Source: Skermania piniformis
GTDB lineage: Bacteria > Actinomycetota > Actinomycetes > Mycobacteriales > Mycobacteriaceae
DNA: 64,000 bases
Direction: 5' to 3'
Assembly (NCBI RefSeq): GCF_019285775.1
Contig: NZ_CP079105.1
Coordinates: forward strand, 1,488,001 to 1,552,000
This document shows positions 38,153 to 48,957 of the stretch, piece by piece (positions within the stretch are counted from its first letter, which is position 1; each line of letters begins with the position of its first letter). The notes under the pieces were generated by a model. It was not told the origin of the DNA, did not search any database, and worked only from the letters and a program-made list of their open reading frames with translations. The position numbers were made by a program, and so were the translations under genes.

Positions 38153-39445
38153 ATGACGCCACCGCACAACTACCTTGCCGTGATCAAGGTTGTCGGGATC
38201 GGCGGCGGCGGCGTGAATGCCGTCAACCGGATGATCGAACAGGGTCTCAAAGGTGTCGAGTTCATCGCGGTGAACACCGATGCCCAGGCGCTGTTGATGA
38301 GCGACGCGGATGTCAAGCTCGACGTCGGTCGGGAGTTGACCCGCGGCCTCGGCGCCGGCGCTGATCCGGAGGTCGGTCGCAAGGCCGCCGAAGACCATAA
38401 AGACGAGATCGAAGAGGTCCTCAAGGGCGCCGACATGGTGTTCGTCACGGCCGGCGAGGGTGGCGGCACGGGTACCGGCGGGGCGCCGGTGGTGGCCGGC
38501 CTCGCCCGCCGGCTCGGTGCGCTGACCATCGGGGTGGTGACTCGGCCGTTCTCCTTCGAGGGCAAGCGTCGCGGTGGTCAGGCCGAAGCCGGGATCACCG
38601 CGTTGCGCGAATCCTGCGATACCTTGATCGTTATTCCGAACGACCGGCTGCTGCAGCTCGGCGACGCCGCGGTGAGCCTGATGGACGCTTTCCGGTCCGC
38701 GGACGAGGTGCTGCTCAACGGGGTGCAGGGAATCACCGATCTGATCACCACTCCCGGCCTGATCAACGTGGACTTCGCCGATGTGAAGAGCGTCATGTCC
38801 GGCGCGGGAAGTGCGCTGATGGGGATCGGTTCGTCGCGGGGCGACGGCCGCTCGATCAAGGCGGCGACCGCGGCGATCAACTCGCCCTTGCTGGAGGCTT
38901 CGATGGAAGGCGCGCACGGCGTGCTGCTGTCCATCGCCGGCGGTTCCGACCTGGGCTTGTTCGAGATCAACGAAGCGGCGTCGCTGGTGCAGGAGGCGGC
39001 GCATGTCGATGCGAATATCATCTTCGGCACGGTGATCGACGATTCGCTCGGCGACGAGGTCCGGGTGACGGTGATCGCCGCCGGTTTCGACAGCGGCAAC
39101 CCCTCCCGACGCTCGGTCGAGGCGCCGCCGCAGTCCGGTCGTGGAAGTATCGCCGCCGGTCGCGCCGGTGATTACCATCAGGGTGATCGCGGCGGCGAGT
39201 ACCCCGGCGGTGGTCGGGAGCTGCGCGGCAGTGGCCGGGCCGACGAGTTCGACCTGGGACGTAATCGCAACGGTTCCGAAATCGCGGCGAACGCCGGCAG
39301 CTATCCGGGCTTCGGCGACGCCGCCACCGTTCGGCTGCCGGTGCACGGTGGGGCATCGGCCGCGCCGCACCGACCGGCCGAGCCACCGGTGCCGCCGGCC
39401 GATCTCGACGACGACGTGGACGTGCCCTCGTTCATGCGTCGCTGA
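38153..39445 (+). CDS. ftsZ: cell division GTPase FtsZ
   Basis: Tubulin homologue forming the Z ring, 430 residues. The nucleotide-binding start [16 protein letters not shown] and the tubulin signature [13 protein letters not shown] (about residue 103) are intact, followed by [11 protein letters not shown] (T7 loop region). A Gly/Arg-rich linker leads to the conserved C-terminal peptide [12 protein letters not shown] that binds SepF and FtsW. The ATG follows GGAAGGCG. Expression probably has its own promoter upstream. Confidence 0.97.
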   Translation: MTPPHNYLAVIKVVGIGGGGVNAVNRMIEQGLKGVEFIAVNTDAQALLMSDADVKLDVGRELTRGLGAGADPEVGRKAAEDHKDEIEEVLKGADMVFVTAGEGGGTGTGGAPVVAGLARRLGALTIGVVTRPFSFEGKRRGGQAEAGITALRESCDTLIVIPNDRLLQLGDAAVSLMDAFRSADEVLLNGVQGITDLITTPGLINVDFADVKSVMSGAGSALMGIGSSRGDGRSIKAATAAINSPLLEASMEGAHGVLLSIAGGSDLGLFEINEAASLVQEAAHVDANIIFGTVIDDSLGDEVRVTVIAAGFDSGNPSRRSVEAPPQSGRGSIAAGRAGDYHQGDRGGEYPGGGRELRGSGRADEFDLGRNRNGSEIAANAGSYPGFGDAATVRLPVHGGASAAPHRPAEPPVPPADLDDDVDVPSFMRR

Positions 39446-39490
39446 GCCCGGGTCGATCGTGCTGGTGGTGAACGGAGTGATGGGATCGTA

Positions 39491-40231
39491 GTGGTGGTGA
39501 GCGGATCTTCCGCGGGGTCGGGGCGGATCAGGCGGGTGGTGACCGGCCGGGCCGGTGGTGTCTCGACGGCGCCGTACGACTCGTTCAATCTCGGTGATCA
39601 TGTCGGCGACGATCCGGCTGCGGTGGACGGTAATCGGCGTCGACTCGCCAGGCAGCTGGGCTTGCCGTTCGAGCGGTTGGTCTGGATGGCGCAGGTGCAC
39701 GGCACGACGGTGGTCACGGTAGACGCGCCGCAGGTCGCGCCGGTTCCGGCGACCGACGCGGTGGTCACCGCCGAGCCCGACCTCGCGCTGGTGGTACTGA
39801 CCGCGGACTGCGTGCCGGTGCTGCTCGCCGACGAGACCGCCGGGGTGCTCGCGGCGGCGCACGCGGGCCGGGTCGGCGCGCGTGACGGCATCGTGCCGCA
39901 GGTGCTGAACTCCATGGTCGCCGCGGGTGCCGCGGTGGAGCGGATCGCTGCCTTTCTCGGCCCGGCGGCGGGCGGCGAGTGCTACGAGGTGCCCGCGGCG
40001 ATGCGCGCCGAGGTAGATCGGGAGTTGCCGGGAAGCGCGAGTAGCACGACCGCCGGAACGCCGGCGCTGGATCTGCGCGCCGGCCTACGGCGCCAGTTGC
40101 TGGCGGCCGGGGTGGCGACCGTTGCCCAGGACCCCCGGTGCACGATCGAGGATCCGGACCTGTTCAGTCATCGCCGGGGCGCGCCCACCGGTCGGCTCGC
40201 GAGTGTGATCTGGCGTGACACGCGCGGCTGA
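39491..40231 (+). CDS. pgeF: PgeF/YfiH family protein (multicopper polyphenol oxidase fold)
   Basis: 246-residue protein of the YfiH/LACC1 family, whose members act as purine nucleoside phosphorylases/adenosine deaminases or peptidoglycan-editing factors. Metal-site motifs are visible as QVHGTTVV, TADCVPVLL, AAHAGRVGARDG (a variant of the usual HAGWRG) and GGECYEV. It sits between ftsZ and yggS, the normal place. The start is one of three consecutive in-frame GTGs (39491-39499). Confidence 0.87.
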   Translation: MVVSGSSAGSGRIRRVVTGRAGGVSTAPYDSFNLGDHVGDDPAAVDGNRRRLARQLGLPFERLVWMAQVHGTTVVTVDAPQVAPVPATDAVVTAEPDLALVVLTADCVPVLLADETAGVLAAAHAGRVGARDGIVPQVLNSMVAAGAAVERIAAFLGPAAGGECYEVPAAMRAEVDRELPGSASSTTAGTPALDLRAGLRRQLLAAGVATVAQDPRCTIEDPDLFSHRRGAPTGRLASVIWRDTRG

Positions 40232-40922
40232 ACTTGCCGAGGCGCTGGCTCGACTGCGTGACCGGGTGTCCGCCGCTGCCCGTGCGGCCGGCCGCGATCC
40301 CGACCAGGTGACGTTGCTCCCGGTCACCAAGTTCTTCCCGGCGGCGGACATCCGGATTCTCGCCGGGCTCGGCTGTCCCGCTGTCGCCGAGGCCCGGGAT
40401 CAGGAAGCGGTCGTGAAGGTGTCGCAGGTGCCCGGCCTGACCTGGCACATGATCGGCCGGTTGCAGCGCAACAAGGCACGGTCGGTCGCGCGCTGGGCGG
40501 ACGTGGTGCAATCGGTGGACAGCGTGCGACTGGTCGATTCGCTGTCTGCCGCTGCGACGGCCGAGCGGGACGGTGCGCTCCGGGTCCTGGTGCAGATCAG
40601 CCTGGACGATGATCCGGCGCGAGGCGGGGTGGCGGCGTCCGACGTTGCCGAGCTGGCCGACCGGGTTGCGGCCGCGCCCGGGCTGGAGCTGGCCGGGGTG
40701 ATGGCGGTGGCCCCGCTCGGCGCCGAGCCGGACCTGGCGTTTGCCCAGTTGGCCCGGGTGCACGAGCGGCTCCTGCGCGATCATCCGGGTGCCGCCGAAC
40801 GGTCCGCGGGGATGTCGACGGACCTGGAATCGGCGGTACGACACGGTTCGACGTGCGTGCGTGTCGGTACCGCGTTGCTAGGTACCCGACAGTATTCTCA
40901 CCTAGAGCGTGAGCCTCAGTAG
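40215..40922 (+). CDS. yggS: pyridoxal phosphate homeostasis protein YggS/PLPBP
   Basis: Single-domain alanine-racemase-like TIM barrel that binds PLP and buffers its level. It has 235 residues, with the PLP lysine in LLPVTKFFPAADI (about residue 37), HMIGRLQRNKARSV, and the C-terminal GMSTDLESAVRHGSTCVRVGTALLG phosphate-binding motif. GTG 40215 lies inside the end of pgeF (17-bp overlap). It is conserved beside sepF in Gram-positive bacteria. Confidence 0.92.
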   Translation: MTRAAELAEALARLRDRVSAAARAAGRDPDQVTLLPVTKFFPAADIRILAGLGCPAVAEARDQEAVVKVSQVPGLTWHMIGRLQRNKARSVARWADVVQSVDSVRLVDSLSAAATAERDGALRVLVQISLDDDPARGGVAASDVAELADRVAAAPGLELAGVMAVAPLGAEPDLAFAQLARVHERLLRDHPGAAERSAGMSTDLESAVRHGSTCVRVGTALLGTRQYSHLEREPQ

Positions 40923-40967
40923 TCACAGCTGAAACAAGCGACGGGGACGCCGGAGGAAGGTCCATAC

Positions 40968-41645
40968 ATGAGCACTCTGCACAAGTTCAAGGCCTACTTC
41001 GGGATGGTCCCGCTCGACGACTACGAGGACGACTACCTGGACGAGCCGTTGCCCCGGCGGGCGCCGCGCCCGGTTCGGGAAGAGTACGCCGAGGTGGTCG
41101 AGGCGGAGTATCGCGAGCCCGCTTACCAAGGCTCGTACGCGGCCCGCCGGTCGAGTTACGAACACGAGGACGGCCCGGCCGAGCGCGGGTACGAGCCCGG
41201 TTACGACCTGCCTCGGCGGGCGCCGCGGTCCGAGACCGCGCGGCTGGACGCCCTGCCGCAGCGGGCGCCGCGAGTCGCCGCGCCGGTCCCGCGGGTGGTG
41301 ACCCGAGGCGCGTTGGCGGTGGAGACCCGGATCGAGGAGCGTCGTCCGGCGGTGGACGACGGCGGGCCGCTGTCCAAGATCACCACGCTGCGGCCCCGCG
41401 ACTATACCGAGGCGTGCACGATCGGCGAACGGTTCCGCGACGGCTCGCCGGTGATCATGGATCTGGTCGAGCTGAGCAACGCCGATGCCAAGCGTCTGGT
41501 GGATTTCGCGGCCGGCCTGGCATTCGCCTTGCGCGGATCCTTCGACAAGGTCGCGACCAAGGTGTTCCTGCTTTCACCGGCCGATATCGATGTGTCCGCA
41601 GAGGATCGGCGGCGGATCGCCGAGACCGGGTTCTACAGCCAGTAG
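40968..41645 (+). CDS. sepF: cell division protein SepF
   Basis: FtsZ membrane anchor, 225 residues. A short N-terminal amphipathic region (MSTLHKFKAYFGMVPLDDYEDD) would bind the membrane. A flexible acidic/Arg-rich linker of about 100 residues follows, then the SepF core from about residue 137 (ITTLRPRDYTEACTIGERFR to the C-terminal ETGFYSQ). ATG 40968 is preceded by a strong GGAGGAAGG. Confidence 0.94.
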   Translation: MSTLHKFKAYFGMVPLDDYEDDYLDEPLPRRAPRPVREEYAEVVEAEYREPAYQGSYAARRSSYEHEDGPAERGYEPGYDLPRRAPRSETARLDALPQRAPRVAAPVPRVVTRGALAVETRIEERRPAVDDGGPLSKITTLRPRDYTEACTIGERFRDGSPVIMDLVELSNADAKRLVDFAAGLAFALRGSFDKVATKVFLLSPADIDVSAEDRRRIAETGFYSQ

Positions 41646-41703
41646 CGGTCGCTCGTTCGGCGGCGGTTTTGATCGTCCGGGCTTCGTCAGGCAAAGTGGT
41701 CCC

Positions 41704-42006
41704 GTGGCCTTGTGGGTAGTTCTCTACTACGCTCTCATGTTGTTCTGGTTGCTCTTGATCGGCCGGATCATCATCGAGTTCGTCCGTGGCTTCGCGCGCG
41801 ACTGGCACCCGCGCGGTGTGGTCGTGGTGGTGTTGGAAGCGATCTTCACGGTCACCGATCCGCCGGTGAAGCTACTCCGTAGGCTCATTCCGCCGATCTC
41901 GCTGGGTGGATTTCGGCTAGATCTGTCGATAATGGTGCTGGTATTCATTGTCTTTGTATTGATGTCGATTGTGCAGAGACAGGCGCAGCTTGCGGTAACG
42001 ATGTGA
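41704..42006 (+). CDS. YggT family membrane protein
   Basis: 100-residue protein with two hydrophobic segments, VVLYYALMLFWLLLIGRIIIEF at the N-terminus and LSIMVLVFIVFVLMSIV at the C-terminus, separated by DPPVKLLRRLIPPISLGGFRLDLS, the YggT signature. The function in osmotic or membrane homeostasis is poorly defined. GTG 41704 gives the normal family length (Rv2146c is 96 residues). It is part of the ftsZ-to-wag31 run. Confidence 0.88.
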   Translation: MALWVVLYYALMLFWLLLIGRIIIEFVRGFARDWHPRGVVVVVLEAIFTVTDPPVKLLRRLIPPISLGGFRLDLSIMVLVFIVFVLMSIVQRQAQLAVTM

Positions 42007-42109
42007 CAGAATGGACGCCGATTGCCGGCGGGCTGCCTACTCGTTGCCCGCGATGCGTTACAACTGAATGCTTGCTCGACCGCTCCATGATGCGTGAAGG
42101 GATCCTTCC

Positions 42110-42985
42110 ATGCCGCTGACTCCAGCAGATGTGCACAACGTCGCGTTCAGTAAACCTCCGATCGGTAAGCGCGGATACAACGAAGACGAGGTCGATGCGT
42201 TTCTCGACCTCGTCGAGCAGGAGCTCGCCCGCTTGATCGAGGAGAACGCCGATCTCCGGCAGCGAGTAGGTGAACTGGACGCCGAGCTGGCCGAGGCCAA
42301 GAAGGGTAACAACGCCCAGGTCACCGCCATGATGCAGCAGCCGCCGAAGTCGGAACCGGAGTTGCCCAAGCGGATGCCGGAACCGAAGCCGCCGGCGCCT
42401 GCCCCACCGCCACCGCCGCCCACCCAGCCGACCCAGATCGCGTCGGCGATGCCGAGCACGCAGACCTCGGGAGACGCGAACGTGCAGGCCGCGAAGGTGC
42501 TCGGTCTGGCCCAGGAGATGGCCGACCGGCTCACCAACGATGCCAAGGTCGAGTCCGAGCAGCTGATGAACAACGCCCGGACCAATTCCGAGCGTTTGGT
42601 CACCGATGCCCGGGTGCGGTCGGAGGCGATGATCGGTGACGCCCGGCAGAAGTCGGAGGCGCTGCTCGCGGACGCGCAGACTCGCTCCGAGACCCAGCTC
42701 CGGCAGGCCAAGGAGAAGGCGGACGCGCTGCAGGCCGATGCCGAGCGCAAGCACACCGAGATCATGGCCACCATCAACCAGCAGCGGTCGGTGCTCGAGG
42801 GTCGAATCGAGCAGCTCAAGACGTTCGAGCGGGAGTACCGGGTGCGACTCAAGTCCTACCTCGAATCCCAGCTCGAGGAGCTGGAAAATCGTGGTTCGGC
42901 CGTGCCGACCGAGGGCGGAGACGCGTTCGCCGACGCCACTATCAACCACGGGACGCCGACGTTCTCGAAGGGAACCACCCAGTAG
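42110..42985 (+). CDS. wag31: polar growth protein Wag31/DivIVA
   Basis: Coiled-coil polar scaffold that directs apical wall growth in Corynebacteriales. The 291 residues begin [20 protein letters not shown], the conserved membrane-binding DivIVA N-domain, with [17 protein letters not shown] continuing the first coiled coil. A Pro-rich insert ([13 protein letters not shown]) separates it from a long C-terminal coiled coil. GAAGGGATCC precedes the ATG. It is probably regulated by Ser/Thr kinases, as in mycobacteria. Confidence 0.95.
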   Translation: MPLTPADVHNVAFSKPPIGKRGYNEDEVDAFLDLVEQELARLIEENADLRQRVGELDAELAEAKKGNNAQVTAMMQQPPKSEPELPKRMPEPKPPAPAPPPPPPTQPTQIASAMPSTQTSGDANVQAAKVLGLAQEMADRLTNDAKVESEQLMNNARTNSERLVTDARVRSEAMIGDARQKSEALLADAQTRSETQLRQAKEKADALQADAERKHTEIMATINQQRSVLEGRIEQLKTFEREYRVRLKSYLESQLEELENRGSAVPTEGGDAFADATINHGTPTFSKGTTQ

Positions 42986-43068
42986 GCTGAGCCGGGGTCG
43001 CGTCGCGATGCAGCCGACGACGACGCCCCACCCGACCAGAACAGGTCTCGGCACCTGAGGGAACAATC

Positions 43069-43272
43069 GTGGTACTGACGTTGGCGCTTGCCGCCGCCGG
43101 GTTCGCGCTGCTCGTGCTCGCGCTGATCACCGGGTCCGTTCTGTGGGCTTGGGGATGCATCGTGGTGTGCGTGATCGGTGCGGTCCTTCTGTTGGCCAGC
43201 GCGTTGTCGGTACGTCGAACACCGCTCGAAAGCGAGAACGACCGCGGACCCCGTGGTCGGCACGCACGCTGA
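43069..43272 (+). CDS. small two-helix membrane protein (Rv2144c-like position)
   Basis: 67 residues, nearly all in two transmembrane helices (LALAAAGFALLVLALITGSV and WGCIVVCVIGAVLLLASAL), ending in a charged RESENDRGPRGRHAR-like tail. It has no known function. The position just after wag31 matches a conserved small membrane gene in mycobacteria. The start is GTG 43069 after GAGGG. Confidence 0.65.
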   Translation: MVLTLALAAAGFALLVLALITGSVLWAWGCIVVCVIGAVLLLASALSVRRTPLESENDRGPRGRHAR

Positions 43273-43296
43273 GGAATATCCGATCGACGTCAGTCG

Positions 43297-43302
43297 TAGG
43301 AT
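43297..43302 (+). promoter_or_regulatory. -10 element for the ileS leader transcript
   Basis: TAGGAT at 43297-43302, about 275 nt upstream of ileS, is a plausible actinobacterial -10 and would start the leader shortly before the T-box. No clear -35 is visible. Confidence 0.4.
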
Positions 43303-43369
43303 GCCAACGACACAGCACACAGCGATCCGCTGGGCGCATACGCAACCCGGTGGACGCAACGACACAAGG

Positions 43370-43570
43370 CGAGGATCCGGCCATCACCGGGGAGCCTTTC
43401 GGAAGAACGGCGGCGCACCGCGTCGCTTACTAGAACCGAACGGGTGAGCCCGGCACAGCTCATGGCGAGAGGTCCCGGTGGTCGCCGGGGCAAGCGGGGT
43501 GGTACCGCGGCGTGCAGCACCGGAGGCTGACCGTCGTCCCCGTGCCCGATACCGACGGCACGCAGGGAGA
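43370..43570 (+). ncRNA. ileS T-box leader, ultrashort stem I type, translational
   Basis: The 304-nt gap before ileS contains a T-box. A short stem CCGG/CCGG (43377-43380, 43387-43390) exposes the isoleucine specifier ATC at 43383-43385, matching actinobacterial ileS leaders with ultrashort stem I. The T-box core GGGTGGTACCGCGG is at 43497-43510, with the TGGT bulge that pairs with tRNA ACCA ends. A hairpin of TCCC-CGTGC (43537-43545) with GCACG (43558-43562) and GGGA (43565-43568) would hide the ribosome-binding site. Uncharged tRNA-Ile should favour the antisequestor and allow ileS translation. Confidence 0.85.
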
Positions 43571-43576
43571 TCAGAG

Positions 43577-46500
43577 ATGACCGCGCCGGAGACCGACGAA
43601 GCAGTATCGCCCACCTACCCGCGGGTCGATCCGGGTGTCGCCCGGGCCGACGCCGGCGTGCAGTTTCCCGAGCTGGAGCGGCGGATTCTGGATTACTGGG
43701 CCACGCGCGGGACCTTTCGGGCCAGCGTGGACCGCCGAGCCGACGCGCCGGAGTACGTGTTCTACGACGGCCCGCCGTTCGCCAACGGGCTCCCGCACTA
43801 CGGCCATCTGCTGACCGGGTATGTCAAGGACATCGTGCCGCGGTACCGGACCATGCGTGGATTCAAGGTCGAGCGGCGGTTCGGTTGGGATTGCCACGGG
43901 TTGCCGGCCGAGCTCGAAGCCGAGCGGCAGCTCGGGATCAAGTCGGCCGATATCGGCGCGATGGGCCTGGCGGCGTTCAACGACTACTGCCGATCGTCGG
44001 TATTGCGGTACACCGACGACTGGCGGGCTTATGTGACCCGGCAGGCCCGCTGGGTCGACTTCGACAACGACTACAAGACCCTCGATCTCGACTTCATGGA
44101 GTCGGTGATGTGGGCATTCAAGGCGCTGCACGACAAGGGACTGATCTACCAGGGTTTCCGGGTGCTGCCCTACAGCTGGTACGAGCAGACGCCACTGTCG
44201 AATCAGGAGACGCGGCTCGACGATGCCTACCGGATGCGGCAGGACCCGGCGGTGACGGTCACGATGCCCCTGCTCGACCCGGCCGGCGGTCCGCTCGCGG
44301 GGGCGAACGCGCTGATCTGGACCACGACGCCGTGGACCCTGCCGGCCAACCTGGCGATCGCGGTGCACCCGGCCGTGCGGTACGTGCAGATCCGTACGAC
44401 CGACGGCAACCGATACGTGGTCGCGGCGGACCGGCTGTCGCACTATGCCCGCGAACTGGGCGCCGAGCCGGAGGTACTCGACGAGTATGCCGGTGCCGAC
44501 CTGGTGGGTCTGGCCTACGAGCCGCCGTTCGACTTCTTCGCCGGCCCGGAGCGGGGCCGGCCGAACGCGCATCGGGTGATCGCGGCCGATTACGTGACCA
44601 CCGATTCCGGTACCGGGATCGTGCACATGGCACCGGCGTTCGGCGAAGAGGACATGGAGTATTGCCTCGCCAACGGGATCGAGCTGGTGCAGCCGCTGGA
44701 CCCGGGCGGGAAGTTCACCGCGCTGGTGCCGCCGTACGAGGGCCTGCAGGTCTTCGACGCGAACCCGGAGATCATCCGGGATCTCAAGACCGCCGGACGG
44801 ATTCTGCGGCACGAGACGATCGAACACTCCTACCCGCACAGTTGGCGGTCCGGGCAGCCGTTGATCTATATGGCGGTGCCGTCCTGGTTTGTCGCGGTCA
44901 GCGAGTTCCGGGACCGGATGGTGGAGCTGAACCAGCAGATCACCTGGGTGCCCGAGCATGTCCGGGACGGCCAGTTCGGCAAGTGGCTCGAGGGTGCCCG
45001 GGACTGGAACATCAGCCGGAACCGGTATTGGGGTAGTCCGATCCCGGTCTGGGTCTCCGACGACCCGCAGTATCCGCGGACCGACGTCTACGGCAGCCTC
45101 GACGAGCTGGAGCGCGACTTCGGGGTGCGGCCCACCGACCTGCATCGGCCGATGATCGACGAGCTGACCCGGCCGAATCCGGACGATCCGACCGGGCGCT
45201 CGACGATGCGCCGGGTGCCGGAGGTGCTGGACTGCTGGTTCGAGTCCGGCTCGATGCCGTACGCACAGGTGCATTACCCGTTCGAGAACGCCGACTGGTT
45301 CGACGGGGTCACCGGCGAGCGGGCCGGCCACAACCCGGGTGATTTCATCGTCGAGTACAACGGCCAGACCCGCGGCTGGTTCTACACCCTGCACGTGCTG
45401 GCCACCGCGCTGTTCGACCGGCCGGCGTTCCGTACCGTCGTCGCGCACGGCATCGTGCTCGGCGAGGACGGGCAGAAGATGAGCAAGTCCAAGGGCAACT
45501 ACCCGGATGTGAACGAGGTGTTCGACCGGGACGGCTCGGACGCGATGCGGTGGTTCCTGATGAGCAGTCCGGTGCTGCGCGGCGGGAACCTGATCGTCAC
45601 CGAACGCGGTATCCGCGAGGGCGCGAGCCACGCGCAGCGGCCGCTGTGGAACGCCTGGAGTTTCCTGCAGCTGTATGCCGATCGCCCGGGCCGGTGGCGG
45701 ACCGACTCGCCGCATGTCCTCGATCGCTACATCCTGGCGAAGCTGGCCGCGACCCGGGACGTGCTGACCGAGGCGCTGGACCACGACGACATCGCAGGTG
45801 CCTGCGAAGAGCTGCGCGGGTTCTGCGACGCGCTGACCAACTGGTACGTGCGCCGGTCCCGGCAGCGGTTCTGGGACGAGGACCGGGACGCGATCGACAC
45901 GCTGCACACCGTGCTGGAGGTGGCCGGCCGACTGGCGGCCCCGTTGCTGCCGCTGACCACCGAGGCGATCTGGCGTGGCCTGACCGGCGGCGAATCGGTG
46001 CACCTGACCGACTGGCCGGAGCCGGCGGAACTGCCCGCCGATCCGGACCTGGTGTCGTCGATGGACGAGGTGCGCTCGGTCTGCTCGACGGTGCTGGGCC
46101 TGCGCAAGGCGCAACAGTTGCGGGTCCGGTTGCCGCTGTCCGAGGTGACCGTCGCGGCACCGCAGGCGCCCCGCCTGGCGCCGTTCGCGGAGCTGATCGC
46201 CGACGAGGTCAACGTCAAGCGGGTCGACCTGACCACTGATGTCGCGGTGCACGGCCGATTCGAGCTGGTGGTGAACGCGCGGGCCGCCGGGCCACGGTTG
46301 GGCAAGACCGTGCAGGCCGTGATCAAGGCGGTCAAGGCCGGCGCCTGGACCGAGCGCGGGGACGGGATCGTCGTGGTGACGACCCCCGACGGTGACGTCG
46401 AGTTGCTCCCTGCGGAATACACCCGACGATTGGTTGCCGCCGAACCGGAGTCGACGGCAGCGCTGCCGGGCAACACCGGCCTGGTGGTGCTGAACTCGGT

Positions 46501-46762
46501 GGTCACCGAAGAGCTGGCGGCCGAGGGGTGGGCCCGGGACCTGATCCGCGAGCTCCAGGACGCGCGCAAGGCCGCCGGCCTCGCCGTCTCCGATCGGATC
46601 CGGGTGGTGCTGGACGTGCCGGCCGATCGGCTCGGCTGGGCCCGGACCCACCGCGACCTGATCGCCGGCGAGATCCTGGCGGTGTCGCTGGAGCTCGGCG
46701 ACCCGGGCCGGGATGCGCTCGCGTTGGCCGGCGACGCCCGCGCTGCGCTCGCCCGGCTGTGA
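43577..46762 (+). CDS. ileS: isoleucyl-tRNA synthetase
   Basis: Class I synthetase of 1061 residues. The HIGH motif appears as HYGH in [16 protein letters not shown], and KMSKS in [14 protein letters not shown]; the editing domain has [15 protein letters not shown]. Length and HYGH form place it in the eukaryote-like, mupirocin-tolerant type known from M. tuberculosis. ATG 43577 follows GGGAG, which the T-box can sequester. dinB starts 13 nt after the stop. Confidence 0.96.
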   Translation: MTAPETDEAVSPTYPRVDPGVARADAGVQFPELERRILDYWATRGTFRASVDRRADAPEYVFYDGPPFANGLPHYGHLLTGYVKDIVPRYRTMRGFKVERRFGWDCHGLPAELEAERQLGIKSADIGAMGLAAFNDYCRSSVLRYTDDWRAYVTRQARWVDFDNDYKTLDLDFMESVMWAFKALHDKGLIYQGFRVLPYSWYEQTPLSNQETRLDDAYRMRQDPAVTVTMPLLDPAGGPLAGANALIWTTTPWTLPANLAIAVHPAVRYVQIRTTDGNRYVVAADRLSHYARELGAEPEVLDEYAGADLVGLAYEPPFDFFAGPERGRPNAHRVIAADYVTTDSGTGIVHMAPAFGEEDMEYCLANGIELVQPLDPGGKFTALVPPYEGLQVFDANPEIIRDLKTAGRILRHETIEHSYPHSWRSGQPLIYMAVPSWFVAVSEFRDRMVELNQQITWVPEHVRDGQFGKWLEGARDWNISRNRYWGSPIPVWVSDDPQYPRTDVYGSLDELERDFGVRPTDLHRPMIDELTRPNPDDPTGRSTMRRVPEVLDCWFESGSMPYAQVHYPFENADWFDGVTGERAGHNPGDFIVEYNGQTRGWFYTLHVLATALFDRPAFRTVVAHGIVLGEDGQKMSKSKGNYPDVNEVFDRDGSDAMRWFLMSSPVLRGGNLIVTERGIREGASHAQRPLWNAWSFLQLYADRPGRWRTDSPHVLDRYILAKLAATRDVLTEALDHDDIAGACEELRGFCDALTNWYVRRSRQRFWDEDRDAIDTLHTVLEVAGRLAAPLLPLTTEAIWRGLTGGESVHLTDWPEPAELPADPDLVSSMDEVRSVCSTVLGLRKAQQLRVRLPLSEVTVAAPQAPRLAPFAELIADEVNVKRVDLTTDVAVHGRFELVVNARAAGPRLGKTVQAVIKAVKAGAWTERGDGIVVVTTPDGDVELLPAEYTRRLVAAEPESTAALPGNTGLVVLNSVVTEELAAEGWARDLIRELQDARKAAGLAVSDRIRVVLDVPADRLGWARTHRDLIAGEILAVSLELGDPGRDALALAGDARAALARL

Positions 46763-46775
46763 CACATCCCGGCTC

Positions 46776-48107
46776 GTGACCGGGGCCGGGCGTTGGGTGC
46801 TGCACCTGGATATGGACGCGTTCTTCGCCTCGGTGGAGCAGCTGACCCGACCGACCTTGGCCGGTCGCCCGGTGCTGGTCGGTGGTGCAGGGAGCCGGGG
46901 TGTGGTGGCCGGGGCCAGCTACGCAGCTCGGGTGTTCGGTGCGCGATCGGCGATGCCGATGCATCAGGCCCGGCGGCTGGTCGGCGGCGCCGCGGTCGTG
47001 CTGCCGCCGCGCGGGGTGGTCTATTCGGCGGTCAGCCGCGACGTGTTCGAGGTGCTCCGGACCCGGCTCCCGGTACTCGAGCAGCTGTCGCTGGACGAGG
47101 CGTTCGGCGAGCCGGCCGAACTCTCCGGGGCGTCGGCCGAGCAGGTCGTCGCGTTCTGTGCCGAGCTGCGCGCCGCGGTGCGCGCGCGGACCGGCCTGGT
47201 CGCCTCGATCGGGGCCGGCAGCGGCAAACAGCTGGCCAAGATCGCATCCGGGCTGGCCAAGCCGGACGGCATCCGGGTGATCACCGCGGCCGAGCAGGAT
47301 CGGCTGCTGGCCGGGCTGCCGGTGCGCAAGCTGTGGGGGATCGGCCCGGTGGCCGAGGCGAAACTGCGTGGGATCGGAGTGACGACGATCGGCGCGTTTG
47401 CCGCCTTGCCCGAGTCGGAGGTCACCGGTCTGCTCGGCGGCGCGCTCGGTGCCGCGCTGCACCGACTGGCCCGCGGTAGCGACGATCGGCCGGTCACCGA
47501 GCGGGGCGCGGCCAAGCAGGTCAGCGCGGAGACCACGTTCTCGGTCGATGTCGCGACCGTCGGTGCCCTGCGGGCTGCGGTGGCCGAGATCGCCGCTGCG
47601 GCGCACAGCCGGCTGATCCGGGACGGCCGGTCCGCGCGCACGGTCGTGCTCAAGCTCAAGCATGCCGACATGAGTATCGTCACCCGGTCGGTCACCCTGC
47701 CGTACGCCACGGCCGATCCGGCGCTGCTCACCGCCGCTGCACAACGGTCGGTGATCGATCCGGTCGAGTTCGGCCCGGTGCGACTGGTCGGGGTCGGTTT
47801 CGGTGGGTTGTCGTCCATCCGCCAGGAGACGTTGTTCCCCGAGCTCGGCGCGCCGCCGATCGCTGCGGACCTGCCGGATGCCGAGCTGCCGGCTCCCGAC
47901 GGTGCCGGCACCGCCGGTCCGTCCGGCTGGCGGACCGGCGCGGATGTGCGGCACGTCGAGTTCGGGCACGGCTGGGTGCAAGGCGCCGGCCACGGAGTGC
48001 TCACGGTCCGCTTCGAAACCCGATCGACCGGCCCCGGCCCGGCCCGCACGCTCGCCGCGGACGATCCGGCGCTGAGTCCGGCCGATCCGCTGGACAGCCT
48101 GGGCTGA
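46776..48107 (+). CDS. dinB: DNA polymerase IV (DinB1-type)
   Basis: Y-family translesion polymerase of 443 residues. The catalytic acidic residues are in [14 protein letters not shown] near the N-terminus and LSLDEAF (about residue 106), with [12 protein letters not shown] and helix-hairpin-helix [17 protein letters not shown]. The C-terminal region is extended and may hold a clamp-binding peptide (QETLFPEL). It directly follows ileS, as dinX (Rv1537) does in M. tuberculosis. No LexA box is seen at the 13-nt junction, so it is co-transcribed with ileS. Confidence 0.92.
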   Translation: MTGAGRWVLHLDMDAFFASVEQLTRPTLAGRPVLVGGAGSRGVVAGASYAARVFGARSAMPMHQARRLVGGAAVVLPPRGVVYSAVSRDVFEVLRTRLPVLEQLSLDEAFGEPAELSGASAEQVVAFCAELRAAVRARTGLVASIGAGSGKQLAKIASGLAKPDGIRVITAAEQDRLLAGLPVRKLWGIGPVAEAKLRGIGVTTIGAFAALPESEVTGLLGGALGAALHRLARGSDDRPVTERGAAKQVSAETTFSVDVATVGALRAAVAEIAAAAHSRLIRDGRSARTVVLKLKHADMSIVTRSVTLPYATADPALLTAAAQRSVIDPVEFGPVRLVGVGFGGLSSIRQETLFPELGAPPIAADLPDAELPAPDGAGTAGPSGWRTGADVRHVEFGHGWVQGAGHGVLTVRFETRSTGPGPARTLAADDPALSPADPLDSLG

Positions 48108-48132
48108 CCCGAGCCACCGGTGCAGCAATCGG

Positions 48133-48912
48133 TCAGGGCAGCAACTGGCTGACCGAGAACGGGCTGCCGTCCGGGTCGGCCAGCAGCGCCGTGCGCAACG
48201 GCAGGCCCGACCGGTCCGCCGGGGCGGTGATCACCTGGCCGCCGGCCGCTGCGGCCGCATCGGCGGCCGCCTCGACGTCGGCAATCCAGAAATCGACGCC
48301 CCAGCGTGCGGGCGCGGGGGCCTGGTGCGTTACCGCGACGACGTCGCGCGGCACCGGCTGGGTCGGCTCACCGCCGACGTAGCCGGGCACCTGCCATAGC
48401 GTCGTCGGTCCGAAATCCGTACGCTCCCAGCCGAACACCGTGTGGTAGAAGTCGGCCACCGCGGCCGGGTCCGGCGTGCTCAGTGCGCTCATCGACCACG
48501 TCGAGGGCTCGTTGACCAGCTGCGCACCGGACCTGCCGACCGGCTGGGCGGCGCACAGCACCGCGCCTGCCGGGTCGGCCAACACGGTCAGGATGCTCGC
48601 CGGCGACAGGTCCAGCGGTCCGCTCAGCACCGAGCCGCCGGCGGCGCGCACGGCGTCCGCGGTGGCCGCTGCATCCTCGACCCGGACTTCGGTGACCCAG
48701 CCGGTCCCGGCGTCCGGTCCGGCTGCGGCGACCGGGCCGATGCCGGCTACCTCGCGGCCACGCAGCGTCGCGACCGCGTAATCGTGCTCGGTGCTGACGT
48801 TCCAGGACCAGCCGAAGACCTGCCGGTAGAAGTCGGCGGCCGCGTCCAGGTCACCGACCAAGCAGGTGACCCAGGCGGGCACCCCGGGCGGATATCCGTC
48901 TCGTTCGCTCAT
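48133..48912 (-). CDS. tandem VOC (glyoxalase/bleomycin-resistance fold) protein
   Basis: 259 residues made of two vicinal-oxygen-chelate domains: PAWVTCLVGDLDAAADFYRQVFGW (domain 1) and STWSMSALSTPDPAAVADFYHTVFGWE (domain 2), each ending in a DPxG loop. Such fused pairs are common in actinobacteria; substrates are mostly unknown. It is transcribed divergently from a HxlR regulator, with a palindrome between, so it is a likely regulatory target of that protein. Confidence 0.85.
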   Translation of the reverse strand: MSERDGYPPGVPAWVTCLVGDLDAAADFYRQVFGWSWNVSTEHDYAVATLRGREVAGIGPVAAAGPDAGTGWVTEVRVEDAAATADAVRAAGGSVLSGPLDLSPASILTVLADPAGAVLCAAQPVGRSGAQLVNEPSTWSMSALSTPDPAAVADFYHTVFGWERTDFGPTTLWQVPGYVGGEPTQPVPRDVVAVTHQAPAPARWGVDFWIADVEAAADAAAAAGGQVITAPADRSGLPLRTALLADPDGSPFSVSQLLP

Positions 48913-48935
48913 GGTCGAAGCCTAACCCGCGATAA

Positions 48936-48957
48936 TTGGAAATTCCAAGTAGTTACT
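48936..48957. promoter_or_regulatory. palindromic operator between VOC gene and HxlR regulator
   Basis: TTGGAA (48936-48941), A, TTCCAA (48943-48948) is a perfect 13-bp palindrome, overlapping AGTA GT TACT (48948-48957). It lies in the 65-nt divergent region; TATATA (about 48964) is a -10 candidate for the regulator. It is probably where the HxlR protein binds. Confidence 0.6.

Noticed and set aside
43571-46765. Open frame of over 1000 codons antisense to ileS
   Set aside because: High-GC codon shadow: composition is Gly/Arg/His/Gln-rich with no domain pattern, while ileS on the other strand has all synthetase motifs.
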